The position numbers and the translations under genes are program-made. DNA of 5,501 nt from Dehalococcoidia bacterium (lineage in GTDB: Bacteria > Chloroflexota > Dehalococcoidia > GIF9 > AB-539-J10): NCBI GenBank assembly GCA_029857995.1, contig JAOUFZ010000108.1:1-5501 (forward strand). Direction: 5' to 3'. Below are positions 1 through 5,501 of the stretch, one piece after another. Position 1 is the first letter of the stretch; each line of letters begins with the position of its first letter. Below the pieces are notes generated by a model that made no database searches, was not told the DNA's origin, and saw nothing but the letters and a program-made list of their open reading frames with translations.

Positions 1-2
1 TT

Positions 3-401
3 TTCGGCGATGTTAATGACCCTGATAGTGAGATATCGAAAGTGATAGCAGCTGCCAAAGGCAAACTGGAGATATTGCATCCTGAGTACGGATTGGTGCC
101 AAATGTGAAATATATAGGAATACCCAGGAGGTTTATTGCCGGAGAAGTTGTTTTCCGAGACAAGAAGGATGAATGTGCTGTGGGAGTGAAGGTGACATTA
201 TCCCACAAAGGTGAAGCTGATAAGGTAACAAAGACAGACAATTATGGGGAGTTTGAGTTTGAGGGATTGGATGCGGACAAAGACTATACGCTGTTGGTTG
301 AGCATAGTGGCTATAGAGCTAGGAAGATGAGGGTCAACACCAAGATCGATATGTATCTGGGAGAGATACTGCTAAACAAAACGACGGCAGAAGGCAGATA
401 G
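3..401 (+). CDS. C-terminal part of a TH-like iron-sulfur (beta) subunit, 5' end outside window
   Basis: The reading frame is open from position 3 to the TAG at 399-401 and gives 132 residues. A GTG at 42 is not a credible start because the residues before it (FGDVNDPDSEISK) match the conserved stretch that follows the last cluster cysteines in NrfC/DMSO-reductase-type ferredoxin subunits, so the gene continues to the left. The rest parallels the C-terminus of the complete beta subunit at 1018-1830: a linker (HPEYGLVPNVKY against SPELGLKPRVYY), then RRFIAGEV against KRFVAGTV, and the TDNYGEFEFEGL core of a Cna-B or carboxypeptidase-regulatory-like beta-sandwich. That domain is known from the beta subunit of Pelobacter transhydroxylase. 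The inferred role is electron transfer for a neighbouring molybdopterin subunit, presumably encoded just upstream. The gene is convergent with the alpha-beta operon. No cluster cysteines lie in the visible part. Confidence 0.85.
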   Translation, partial: FGDVNDPDSEISKVIAAAKGKLEILHPEYGLVPNVKYIGIPRRFIAGEVVFRDKKDECAVGVKVTLSHKGEADKVTKTDNYGEFEFEGLDADKDYTLLVEHSGYRARKMRVNTKIDMYLGEILLNKTTAEGR

Positions 402-465
402 CGCTTGACCAGGCTCATATTCATGATGGGCGAGACCATTGCGTGAATGCCATGACCTGGAAGAG

Positions 466-867
466 TCACCGCTGCCATCCTCCATACCAATAGCCGGTCG
501 TCCGTTGGGCTCGAATTGCTTGCCAGGAATATACACTACCTACAAGTTCAAATCGGCATACATGGGTCAATTCATGCACAATGATGCCAAGATGCGACCT
601 TGAATGTCTACCGGAACTGGGGAGATTGACGGTATGGAAGGTAGCGAACGCTCTCCCTCTATTGAGCCGGAAGATAAGCCCTAAAAGCCCATCCTCTGCA
701 ACTCGTACGGCACTTTATCGGATAGCATTTGTGCCTAGCACCGTGGAAGTAGCGCCAATTTCAGTTTCACTTAGAGCACTAACCCTGGTAAGGACATGCC
801 AAATAGTCTCAAACAATCTCGGTCCGCGGAGAGCATCAAAGACTCGACAAATCCATGCTGTGGCCAT
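466..867 (-). pseudogene. Decayed gene for a HELTH-motif (zinc-peptidase-like) protein of unknown function
   Basis: Reading the minus strand from an ATG at 867 gives 50 residues, a TAA at 717-715, and then 82 further residues in the same frame to a TGA at 468-466. The two halves read as one protein: the first ends STVLGTNAIR, the second begins SAVRVAEDGLLG and goes on through FATFHTVNLPSS to HELTHV (576-562), then GSVYSWQAIRAQ and a glycine/aromatic stretch, GYWYGGWQ. HELTH fits the HExxH zinc-binding pattern of metallopeptidases. I recall similar uncharacterised proteins with HELTH followed by a GS.Y..QA.RAQ pattern but cannot name the family. An in-frame TGA lies 9 nt before the ATG, and AAGGTGAGGG acts as a plausible ribosome binding site, so the start looks authentic. 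The TAA probably replaced a tyrosine codon (TAC or TAT). Sequence after the TGA looks scrambled or frameshifted. A sequencing error at the TAA is an alternative explanation. Confidence 0.6.
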
Positions 868-946
868 CTTCCCTCACCTTGTTGCTCACTCAGACCGAGG
901 CTTCTAACTAGTCGATGTCCGGCACACATTTATCCTATAGCTACTC

Positions 947-975
947 ATCATTCTAAGTGGTATTCCCCATATCAA
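947..975 (-). promoter_or_regulatory. Possible promoter for the HELTH gene
   Basis: On the minus strand TTGATA (975-970) is followed after 17 nt by AATGAT (952-947), 5/6 and 4/6 matches to the sigma70 boxes. It lies about 80 nt upstream of the HELTH start at 867 and downstream of the beta-subunit stop at 1018. No convincing terminator hairpin was seen between the two genes, so read-through from the alpha-beta operon is equally possible. Confidence 0.25.
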
Positions 976-1017
976 TTATTCTGAAAGGATCGCCGACAAT
1001 GCCAGCCCGGTTTTTGC

Positions 1018-1830
1018 TCAAGTCAGCGGGATATCGCCCAGGTTGACATCCTTTTTGGTGCGGATGTCGTGGAATGTTTTTACTCTACCATCCCTTTCAA
1101 TTTTCAGGTCATAGCCGGAGTCTTCCGGCAGGCCCCTGAACCAGAAATCACCGAAGTTGTCGGTGGAGACCGTAGATTTTTCGCCGCTTTTCGTGTCCGT
1201 CAGGGTGCAGATAGCGCCAATGACTACCTCCTTCTGCTCTGGGTCGTAAACGGTGCCGGCAACGAAGCGCTTCATGATGTTTAAGTAGTAAACTCGCGGC
1301 TTCAGGCCCAACTCGGGACTGATGACCTCGGCCCCGCCGGCAATCAAATCGGTAAATTCAGACTCTTCGCCGAATTTTATGGCCTCAGTGGGACAGACAT
1401 CGGCACACCGCGGTTTGCTCCAGCCGTTATCCAGCAGATGGGCGCAACTGGTGCATTTCTGAGCGATGTTCAGGTCCTCGTTGAAGTAGATTACGCCGTA
1501 CGGGCAGGCATCAATACAATTTCTATGGCCGGCGCATTTCTCCGGGTCGATGATTACTATCCCATCTTCCCTTTTATATATTGCATTGCGTCGGCAGGCG
1601 GGGATACATGGTGCTTCATCGCAGTGCATGCACAAATGCGGCCGGTAGGCCACCCTGACTTTGGGAACGGTGCCCCTGACTTCCTCAAGAATCTTCACCC
1701 AAAACTGGCCGGTATCCGGCTGCGGTTTGGCATAGGGAGTCCAGTCATTGCTCACATGCTCGTCTTTGCATGCTATCTGGCAGGAGTAACAACCGTTACA
1801 GATCGACAGGTCTATAACAAATACTTTCAT
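1018..1830 (-). CDS. TH-like molybdopterin oxidoreductase, iron-sulfur (beta) subunit
   Basis: This gene encodes 270 residues, close to the size I recall for the transhydroxylase beta subunit. Cluster motifs in order are C11-x2-C14-x2-C17-x3-C21, C67-x2-C70-x4-C75-x3-C79, C99-x2-H102-x2-C105-x3-C109-P, and C126-x2-C129 paired with C142-x3-C146-P. This is the four-cluster DmsB/NrfC pattern with His102 where a cysteine is expected. Residues from about 188 to 270 form a Cna-B-like beta-sandwich with TDNFGDFWFRGL at its core, as in the transhydroxylase beta subunit. There is no Tat or Sec signal and no membrane segment, so it is probably a cytoplasmic partner that passes electrons to or from the alpha subunit. 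The ATG at 1830 is preferred over an ATG at 1887 because MKVFVIDLSICNGC is the conserved N-terminus, AAGGGGG lies upstream, and the longer start would overlap alpha by 56 nt. Only 1 nt separates it from the alpha stop, so translation is probably coupled. Confidence 0.9.
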   Translation of the reverse strand: MKVFVIDLSICNGCYSCQIACKDEHVSNDWTPYAKPQPDTGQFWVKILEEVRGTVPKVRVAYRPHLCMHCDEAPCIPACRRNAIYKREDGIVIIDPEKCAGHRNCIDACPYGVIYFNEDLNIAQKCTSCAHLLDNGWSKPRCADVCPTEAIKFGEESEFTDLIAGGAEVISPELGLKPRVYYLNIMKRFVAGTVYDPEQKEVVIGAICTLTDTKSGEKSTVSTDNFGDFWFRGLPEDSGYDLKIERDGRVKTFHDIRTKKDVNLGDIPLT

Positions 1831-1831
1831 C

Positions 1832-4516
1832 TTATTGCGAACCCCCTTCGACCCAGGCATTGAAACGTAGGCCTGACGCCGGGTCATACTCTTTTTGGAA
1901 TGCTTCGGGGTACTGCCTCATCCATTCTTCTATCTGCGACATGCTGACCTTCTCCACCTCAACCAGGAATCCGCTTGTAGCTTGCCCACCACAATGTTTG
2001 GAGATTATTCCGCTTGGAGCAATGGTGTTGATGGCGCCCCCCCGGTCAAGCTCTCCCGGGATGATTGAGTCAACCCGTGCCCCGTGGTCCATGGATATGA
2101 CCCCGGGCATGATTCTCTCCCATACCATGGCGCCGCCGAGGACAGCCCCCCTTTCGTTGTATACCTTGACTATGTCTCTATTGTTTATACCCCGCCTTTC
2201 TGCATCTTTCGGGTTAATCCAGATCGGTTCGTACATATAACCATCCGGGCCTTTCACTTTGCAGGTCGGGATTTCCCTGGTCCAGGAAATATCGTCGCAC
2301 TGGGCATGGACTCGCCACCTAGGATGGTTGGACATTACGAGCAGAGGATACTTCTTTGCCCTTTCGCTAGAGAGGTTTTCGTCATGGGTGTCACCCTTTT
2401 CAATCCACTTCGGTATCGGCGGCCTTTCCTTATCTTCAGGGAAGTTTTGGGCTAGTCTCTCCGAGTAGAACTCCAGCTTACCCGATGGCGTGGGTAAGGG
2501 GTTGGTCTCAGGGTCTTCATAGAACTTGATAAGACCGGCCGGGTCTTGCTCCCAGTCTTTGGCGACCGGGAATACATAATAGTCCTTTTCATTAAATTCT
2601 TCCCAGCTTACATAGTTATTGAAACCCATGCCGTCAAAAACAGCTTTGATTAATTCCTCCACGGTTTTACCATCTGTTACCTCGTCGTACTTATCGAGCT
2701 TCTTGGCTACCTCGCAAACCACCTCATAGTCGCTCTTGGACTCTCCTATGGGCTTGATAGCCTGTCTCATCAGCAATACGCTCTGGAAATGACAGCCCTG
2801 TCTGATGCAGGGTATGATATCGTCCACCTCCATGGTGGTATTAGAGGGCAGAATGATATCAGCAAAGAGGCAATCGTTCTCCAGCCAGGGGTGCTGCGCG
2901 ACCACACACTCTATCTTGGAGTTTCTGGTGGATTCTATTATCTCATTACCGCAGTTCCAGCAGGTTGTGCGGCAGGGAGTATCGGTCCAGATCATATGTA
3001 TCTCGGTGCCGCCCTTTTCTTTGGGTATAGGGTAGGTATACTTCACGAACTGGTCTTCAGTAGTTGTCTCGATAGCACCAGTGCCCCAGAAGGTAACCGG
3101 AGGGTTAAGGATGGCTTTATGGATGAGAGTCTTGGGGATAAGTTGTTTACCCCAGGCTACAGGGGTAACCTTATGGGGTTTAAGCAGCCGCTCTGCCGCG
3201 GGAGACTTGGCAAGGTTCTGAAACATGCCCATATGACTCTGACCCTTGCCGCCTATTATATTTCGGGGCATCCCCTCATAGGCTATCTGGGATTGATGAA
3301 CTCCCGGTTTTCCCAGTCCCTGCATGCCCAGCAATATAACTTCCAGCCTTGCCGGCTCATGGGAGTAGGGCCCACGGGCCATACCACCTGCAAAATAGTG
3401 GACTATCGATGTCGTCTTGGAGGCAAACTCTCTCGCCAGTGCCTTGATAGTCCACTCAGGAACGCCGCATTTAGGGGAAGCCCACTCAGGTGTCTTGGGT
3501 ATGCCGTCTTCTGTTCCCATGACATAAGCCTTCACTCGATCAAAGCCGACGGTATGGGTCTCGACATACTCTGTATCGTAGGTGCCTTCTTTTATCCACA
3601 TGTAGATGATGGCCAGCTGGAGAGCAGCATCAGTGTTAGGCAGGATGGGAATCCATTTATCGGCATGGACTGCCGCACCATAGTTCAGGTCAGGACAGAT
3701 ATATACCTGCTTTATGCCGATCTCTGACCAGAAATAGCAGAGCCGGGAAGGGAATTGCCCTCTGAATCCCCAGGGAGTGGTCTCCGGGTCACCTCCCCAC
3801 AGCAGAACCATATCGCAATTCTCCGTCATATCCTTTACGATATTCTCGGCGGGATTCATCATACCGATCAGTCCCGGACCCCAAACATGTTTTGCCCCCC
3901 AGTACCACCCCTCCCAGCTGTCCGGATTTCTCACCTGCTGGGTGAAGCCTCCCATCTTATCTAGGAGCAGGCTAGAGCAGCCATGGGGCGCGTGAACAAA
4001 CTTACACTCGCCATGTCCGTCACCCTGGACAAGTATAGCTAGTGGCCCGTATTTTTCATGGATTCTCTTTACCTCGTTGGCTATAATCTCCGCAGCTTCC
4101 TCCCACGAAATCCTCTTGAACTTGCTCTTGCCCCTGTTCTCCGGGTGCCTCTCACCCTTGGGATCCCAGTCAACCCTCTTTAAGGGATATCTAATCCTGT
4201 TAGGTGAATATACACGCTTCTTGTAGGCCAGGGTGAAAGGAGAGGGCAGCGATTTCATAAGCGGTTCCAGAGTTTTACCGTTCCTTTCAAACTTCCAGGG
4301 GTTGAATTGCTTTTTGTTATATTTCCAATCATAGTGAAGCGGTCTGATCCTGATTATTCTACCGTTTTTCACATCAACTGCGCAGGGAGCGCCGCCGTAT
4401 ATTCCACCACTGAGGCCAAGTGCCTTTAGAACGGTCTTCTCTGTCTCTGCCGCACGTTCCCCATCTGCGGTAACATCCTCGCCGCGAGCTTTCAACCTAT
4501 CTTTTTCTTCTGACAT
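1832..4516 (-). CDS. TH-like molybdopterin oxidoreductase, large (alpha) subunit
   Basis: This gene encodes 894 residues; the Pelobacter transhydroxylase alpha subunit is about 875. It is a DMSO-reductase-superfamily protein with bis-MGD cofactor. Residues 36-60 (GGIYGGAPCAVDVKNGRIIRI) occupy the place where most members carry a CxxCxxxC cluster motif; here only one cysteine is present, as in transhydroxylase, which has no cluster in alpha. KRISWEEAAEII (134-145) is the family signature. NPDSWEGW (197-204) matches the transhydroxylase segment that supplies the Mo-ligand serine and an active-site aspartate, so Ser200 and Asp199 are the counterparts. His168 in GDGHGE may match its catalytic histidine. 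WGGDPET (240-246), FADIILPSNTTME (551-563) and a C-terminal dinucleotide-binding domain (about 723-855, with DRGGAINTIAP) complete the fold. A 37-residue tail follows. No twin-arginine signal is visible, so it is probably cytoplasmic. The substrate is unknown; an aromatic or hydroxylated compound is only an analogy. It is cotranscribed with beta. Confidence 0.88.
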   Translation of the reverse strand: MSEEKDRLKARGEDVTADGERAAETEKTVLKALGLSGGIYGGAPCAVDVKNGRIIRIRPLHYDWKYNKKQFNPWKFERNGKTLEPLMKSLPSPFTLAYKKRVYSPNRIRYPLKRVDWDPKGERHPENRGKSKFKRISWEEAAEIIANEVKRIHEKYGPLAILVQGDGHGECKFVHAPHGCSSLLLDKMGGFTQQVRNPDSWEGWYWGAKHVWGPGLIGMMNPAENIVKDMTENCDMVLLWGGDPETTPWGFRGQFPSRLCYFWSEIGIKQVYICPDLNYGAAVHADKWIPILPNTDAALQLAIIYMWIKEGTYDTEYVETHTVGFDRVKAYVMGTEDGIPKTPEWASPKCGVPEWTIKALAREFASKTTSIVHYFAGGMARGPYSHEPARLEVILLGMQGLGKPGVHQSQIAYEGMPRNIIGGKGQSHMGMFQNLAKSPAAERLLKPHKVTPVAWGKQLIPKTLIHKAILNPPVTFWGTGAIETTTEDQFVKYTYPIPKEKGGTEIHMIWTDTPCRTTCWNCGNEIIESTRNSKIECVVAQHPWLENDCLFADIILPSNTTMEVDDIIPCIRQGCHFQSVLLMRQAIKPIGESKSDYEVVCEVAKKLDKYDEVTDGKTVEELIKAVFDGMGFNNYVSWEEFNEKDYYVFPVAKDWEQDPAGLIKFYEDPETNPLPTPSGKLEFYSERLAQNFPEDKERPPIPKWIEKGDTHDENLSSERAKKYPLLVMSNHPRWRVHAQCDDISWTREIPTCKVKGPDGYMYEPIWINPKDAERRGINNRDIVKVYNERGAVLGGAMVWERIMPGVISMDHGARVDSIIPGELDRGGAINTIAPSGIISKHCGGQATSGFLVEVEKVSMSQIEEWMRQYPEAFQKEYDPASGLRFNAWVEGGSQ
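1842..1848 (-). promoter_or_regulatory. Ribosome binding site that decides the beta-subunit start
   Basis: AAGGGGG on the minus strand lies 11 nt before the ATG at 1830, inside the last codons of the alpha gene. The alpha stop TAA and the beta ATG read TAAGATG, so a ribosome finishing alpha is placed directly on the beta start. This supports 1830 over 1887. Confidence 0.6.
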
Positions 4517-4520
4517 CTAG

Positions 4521-4532
4521 TCACCTACCTTT
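4521..4532 (-). promoter_or_regulatory. Ribosome binding site of the alpha gene
   Basis: On the minus strand AAAGGTAGGTGA lies 4 nt before the ATG at 4516. It supports this ATG as the start and hence the charged, non-signal N-terminal extension of about 35 residues. Confidence 0.6.
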
Positions 4533-4613
4533 CGGAATTTATATGATGTGCCCCCATGAAGGATACCACTTCTTAAGTTAGTGTTGCCGGTATTCTAGCC
4601 TCTGGTGGAGTTG

Positions 4614-4630
4614 GGGGATAGTTGGTCCCC
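4614..4630 (-). other. Small hairpin in the predicted 5' leader of the alpha-beta mRNA
   Basis: GGGGA (4614-4618) and TCCCC (4626-4630) form a perfect 5-bp stem with a 7-nt loop. It lies between the predicted transcription start near 4650 and the alpha start codon, about 100 nt before the ATG. I see no known riboswitch or moco RNA motif here, and the stem may be chance. Confidence 0.3.
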
Positions 4631-4643
4631 ATCGTACCGAATA

Positions 4644-4673
4644 TGCTAGACCTACTATAATAAGAGTCTAGCA
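4644..4673. promoter_or_regulatory. Operator-like inverted repeat around the -10 box
   Basis: TGCTAGAC (4644-4651) and GTCTAGCA (4666-4673) are perfect 8-bp inverted arms separated by 14 nt, so the half-site centres are 22 bp apart, about two helical turns. The candidate -10 box TATTAT lies in the spacer. This geometry fits a dimeric repressor that would block polymerase. No regulator gene is in the window. An RNA hairpin is the alternative reading. Confidence 0.45.
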
Positions 4674-4703
4674 GAGCGATGTAAGCTCTGTCCAATTTTT
4701 TTT
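4657..4703 (-). promoter_or_regulatory. Candidate promoter of the alpha-beta operon
   Basis: On the minus strand CTTACA (4685-4680, 4/6 match to TTGACA) and TATTAT (4662-4657, 5/6 match to TATAAT) are separated by exactly 17 nt. A run of eight A (4703-4696) sits just upstream of the -35 box in the position of an UP element. Transcription would start near 4650, leaving a leader of about 134 nt before the ATG at 4516. The prediction rests on sequence resemblance only. Confidence 0.45.
4672..4690. promoter_or_regulatory. Second inverted repeat over the -35 box
   Basis: CAGAGC (4672-4677) and GCTCTG (4685-4690) are perfect 6-bp arms around GATGTAA. The candidate -35 box CTTACA (minus strand) covers this spacer. 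On the plus strand a T8 run follows 5 nt later (4696-4703), which gives it a terminator-like look, but no plus-strand gene precedes it. Confidence 0.4.
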
Positions 4704-4863
4704 CTTTCATTTATTGCTCTCTCTTCCTTGTGCTTAGCGATAAATGTAATCGCCGGCCTGATATTTCGGAGGAATTACAGGCACCTGGAGGTACGAGTCA
4801 TACTTACCTGACGTGCCCCCCAAAAAGGAGTCCAACTACAATGTTAGTCTAGAAGGACAGAAA

Positions 4864-4869
4864 GGGGGG
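4864..4869 (+). promoter_or_regulatory. Ribosome binding site of orfA
   Basis: A run of six G lies 4 nt before the ATG at 4874. It supports that start over any upstream reading. Confidence 0.5.
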
Positions 4870-4873
4870 ATAA

Positions 4874-5170
4874 ATGGTCAGAAAGGGCTTCACTCCGGAG
4901 CAGATCATCAACAAACTCAGGGAAGCCGAGATCCACATCAACCAGGGTATCTCTATCGCGGAAGCCAGCAGAATGATAGGCGTCACCCAGCAAACTTACT
5001 ATCGCTGGCGTAAAGAATATGGTGGCCTGCGGATAGAGCAGGCAAGGAAGCTCAAGAACCTGGAGAAGGAGAATGCTCGTCTCAAGAAGCTGGTAGCTGA
5101 TCTGGCACTGGATAACGCGATTCTGAAGAAGCAGCGGAGGGAAACTTCTAAGCCCGTCCAGGAAACGTAA
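4874..5170 (+). CDS. IS3-family transposase OrfA with an altered C-terminus
   Basis: The 98-residue product has an N-terminal helix-turn-helix (about residues 6-47: FTPEQIINKLREAE to TYYRWRKEYGG), which binds the IS ends. A leucine-zipper coiled coil follows (about 57-86: LKNLEKENARLKKLVADLAL), used for multimerisation. GGGGGG lies 4 nt before the ATG. OrfA proteins of this group, as I recall them, end near LKEAAEGNF. Here the sequence runs ILKKQRRETSKPVQET instead. Restoring one G near 5128-5131 brings back a frame that reads EGNF and stops at TAA 5149-5151. The copy therefore seems to carry a 1-nt deletion that replaced the last residues and extended the ORF to 5170. A sequencing error would look the same. 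Confidence 0.85.
   Translation: MVRKGFTPEQIINKLREAEIHINQGISIAEASRMIGVTQQTYYRWRKEYGGLRIEQARKLKNLEKENARLKKLVADLALDNAILKKQRRETSKPVQET
5139..5145 (+). other. GGGAAAC slippery heptamer for OrfA/OrfB frameshifting
   Basis: In the inferred ancestral orfA frame this site is split G GGA AAC, the X XXY YYZ pattern of -1 ribosomal frameshift sites. It lies 3 nt before that frame's stop TAA (5149-5151). A -1 slip reads GGG AAA CTT and enters the orfB frame directly. With the present 1-nt deletion, ribosomes arrive in the wrong phase to use it. Confidence 0.5.
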
Positions 5171-5501
5171 GATCGTCATACACATTCAGGAGAAGCTTAG
5201 TGTTTCACAGAGACGGGCATGCAGAGTACTCAGGCAGGCGAGGAAGACACAGCGGCGCGTCCCACGTATCACAGATGAAGAAGCGAGGTTAGTGGAACGT
5301 GTTATCGCACTGGCAACTCGGTATGGCAGGTACGGATACCGGAGAATCACAGCCATGTTAAGACATGAAGGGTGGCAAGTGAATCACAAGAGAGTAGAGA
5401 GAATCTGGAGGAGGGAAGGACTGAAAGTCCCGAAGAAACAACCAAAGAGAGGGAGACTATGGCTTAATGATGGGTCGTGTATCAGGCTAAGACCTGAGTA
5501 C
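5142..5501 (+). CDS. IS3-family transposase OrfB, N-terminal part (runs off the right edge)
   Basis: This frame gives 120 residues from KLLSPSRKRKIV to the window edge. It reads SQRRACRVL (residues 22-30), then the HTH_21-like region with RYGRYGYRRITAMLRHEGW and VNHKRVERIWRREGLKVP, and ends in RGRLWLNDGSCIRLRPEY just before the integrase core. The DDE catalytic residues would follow beyond the window. No ATG, GTG or TTG start exists near the beginning; the first in-frame ATG is at 5355, inside the conserved domain. Normal expression is therefore expected as an OrfAB fusion by frameshifting. The frame is +1 relative to the present orfA but -1 relative to the repaired one. I place the left limit where a frameshifted product would enter; the frame is open from 5127. 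Confidence 0.85.

Larger units (their letters stand above)
4809..5501 (+). mobile_element. IS3-family (IS407-group-like) insertion sequence, left part, truncated by the window edge
   Basis: The element is recognised from its orfA/orfB pair. The left end is placed at 4809, where TGACGTGCCCCCC has the TG start and C-rich terminal repeat usual for this family. The right end, its inverted repeat and any target duplication lie outside the window, so the exact boundary is not proven. If the boundary is right, the base quartet before it is TACC, and IS407-type elements usually duplicate 4 bp. Insertion is about 290 nt upstream of the alpha start and about 105 nt upstream of the candidate promoter A-tract, so the operon promoter seems intact. 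Confidence 0.8.

Noticed and set aside
581..984. Two overlapping plus-strand ORFs (581-907 and 796-984)
   Set aside because: Neither product resembles a known protein, no ribosome binding site precedes them, and most of 581-867 is antisense to a coherent minus-strand protein sequence.
1831..1887. An earlier start for the beta subunit at 1887
   Set aside because: It would add 19 residues overlapping the alpha gene; the conserved N-terminus begins at the ATG at 1830, which has its own ribosome binding site.
2789..3727. A 312-codon open frame on the plus strand
   Set aside because: It lies wholly antisense to the well-supported alpha subunit, and its translation shows no recognisable domain; it is a shadow of the codon pattern on the other strand.
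4600..4700. tRNA-like or structured RNA gene suggested by several short hairpins with 7-nt loops
   Set aside because: No T-arm GTTCGA motif, no acceptor pairing and no CCA are present; the hairpins do not assemble into a cloverleaf.
4672..4703. Intrinsic terminator on the plus strand (6-bp hairpin followed by T8)
   Set aside because: No plus-strand gene precedes it within the window, the T run begins 5 nt after the stem, and the same bases are better explained as a minus-strand promoter with an A-tract.
4737..4753. Hairpin GCGAT-AAATGTA-ATCGC as an attachment site or terminator
   Set aside because: It has only a 5-bp stem with no T run and no matching partner in the window; kept only as a possible regulator half of the TTACAT repeat.
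4844..5185. A 113-codon minus-strand ORF
   Set aside because: It is antisense to the clearly recognised IS3-family orfA.

Overview
The window fits an anaerobic bacterium that carries several molybdopterin enzymes of the pyrogallol-phloroglucinol transhydroxylase (TH) type, a branch of the DMSO reductase superfamily. Such multi-copy TH-like pairs are familiar from strict anaerobes such as Dehalococcoidia-type Chloroflexota and sulfate-reducing or syntrophic lineages. The window holds no taxonomic marker, so the phylum is a guess.

Layout from left to right. Positions 3-401 (+) are the C-terminal end of an iron-sulfur (beta) subunit that begins outside the window. Positions 402-1017 look empty, but the minus strand at 867-466 holds a decayed gene for a protein with a HELTH (HExxH) motif, interrupted by one in-frame TAA. 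Positions 1830-1018 (-) are a complete beta subunit with ferredoxin-type cysteine motifs and a C-terminal beta-sandwich domain. It lies 1 nt behind the large alpha subunit at 4516-1832 (-), a molybdopterin oxidoreductase without the usual N-terminal iron-sulfur motif. Positions 4517-4808 are the promoter region of this alpha-beta operon. They contain a candidate promoter whose -35 and -10 boxes lie inside two perfect inverted repeats, with an A-tract upstream. From about 4809 to the right edge runs the left part of an IS3-family (IS407-group-like) insertion sequence: left end, orfA, and the first 120 codons of orfB.

How the parts work together. The alpha subunit (MGD cofactor, substrate site) and beta subunit (electron-transfer clusters) should form one cytoplasmic heterodimer, because neither has a visible signal peptide. 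The left-edge beta fragment shows that a second, related enzyme is encoded next door and converges on this one, so the locus is probably a cluster of paralogous TH-like enzymes. The substrate cannot be read from the sequence. The IS copy looks damaged. A one-base deletion near the end of orfA removes the frame relation that a GGGAAAC slippery heptamer would otherwise use to make the OrfAB transposase. The HELTH pseudogene and the IS suggest a region undergoing decay and rearrangement between intact enzyme genes.
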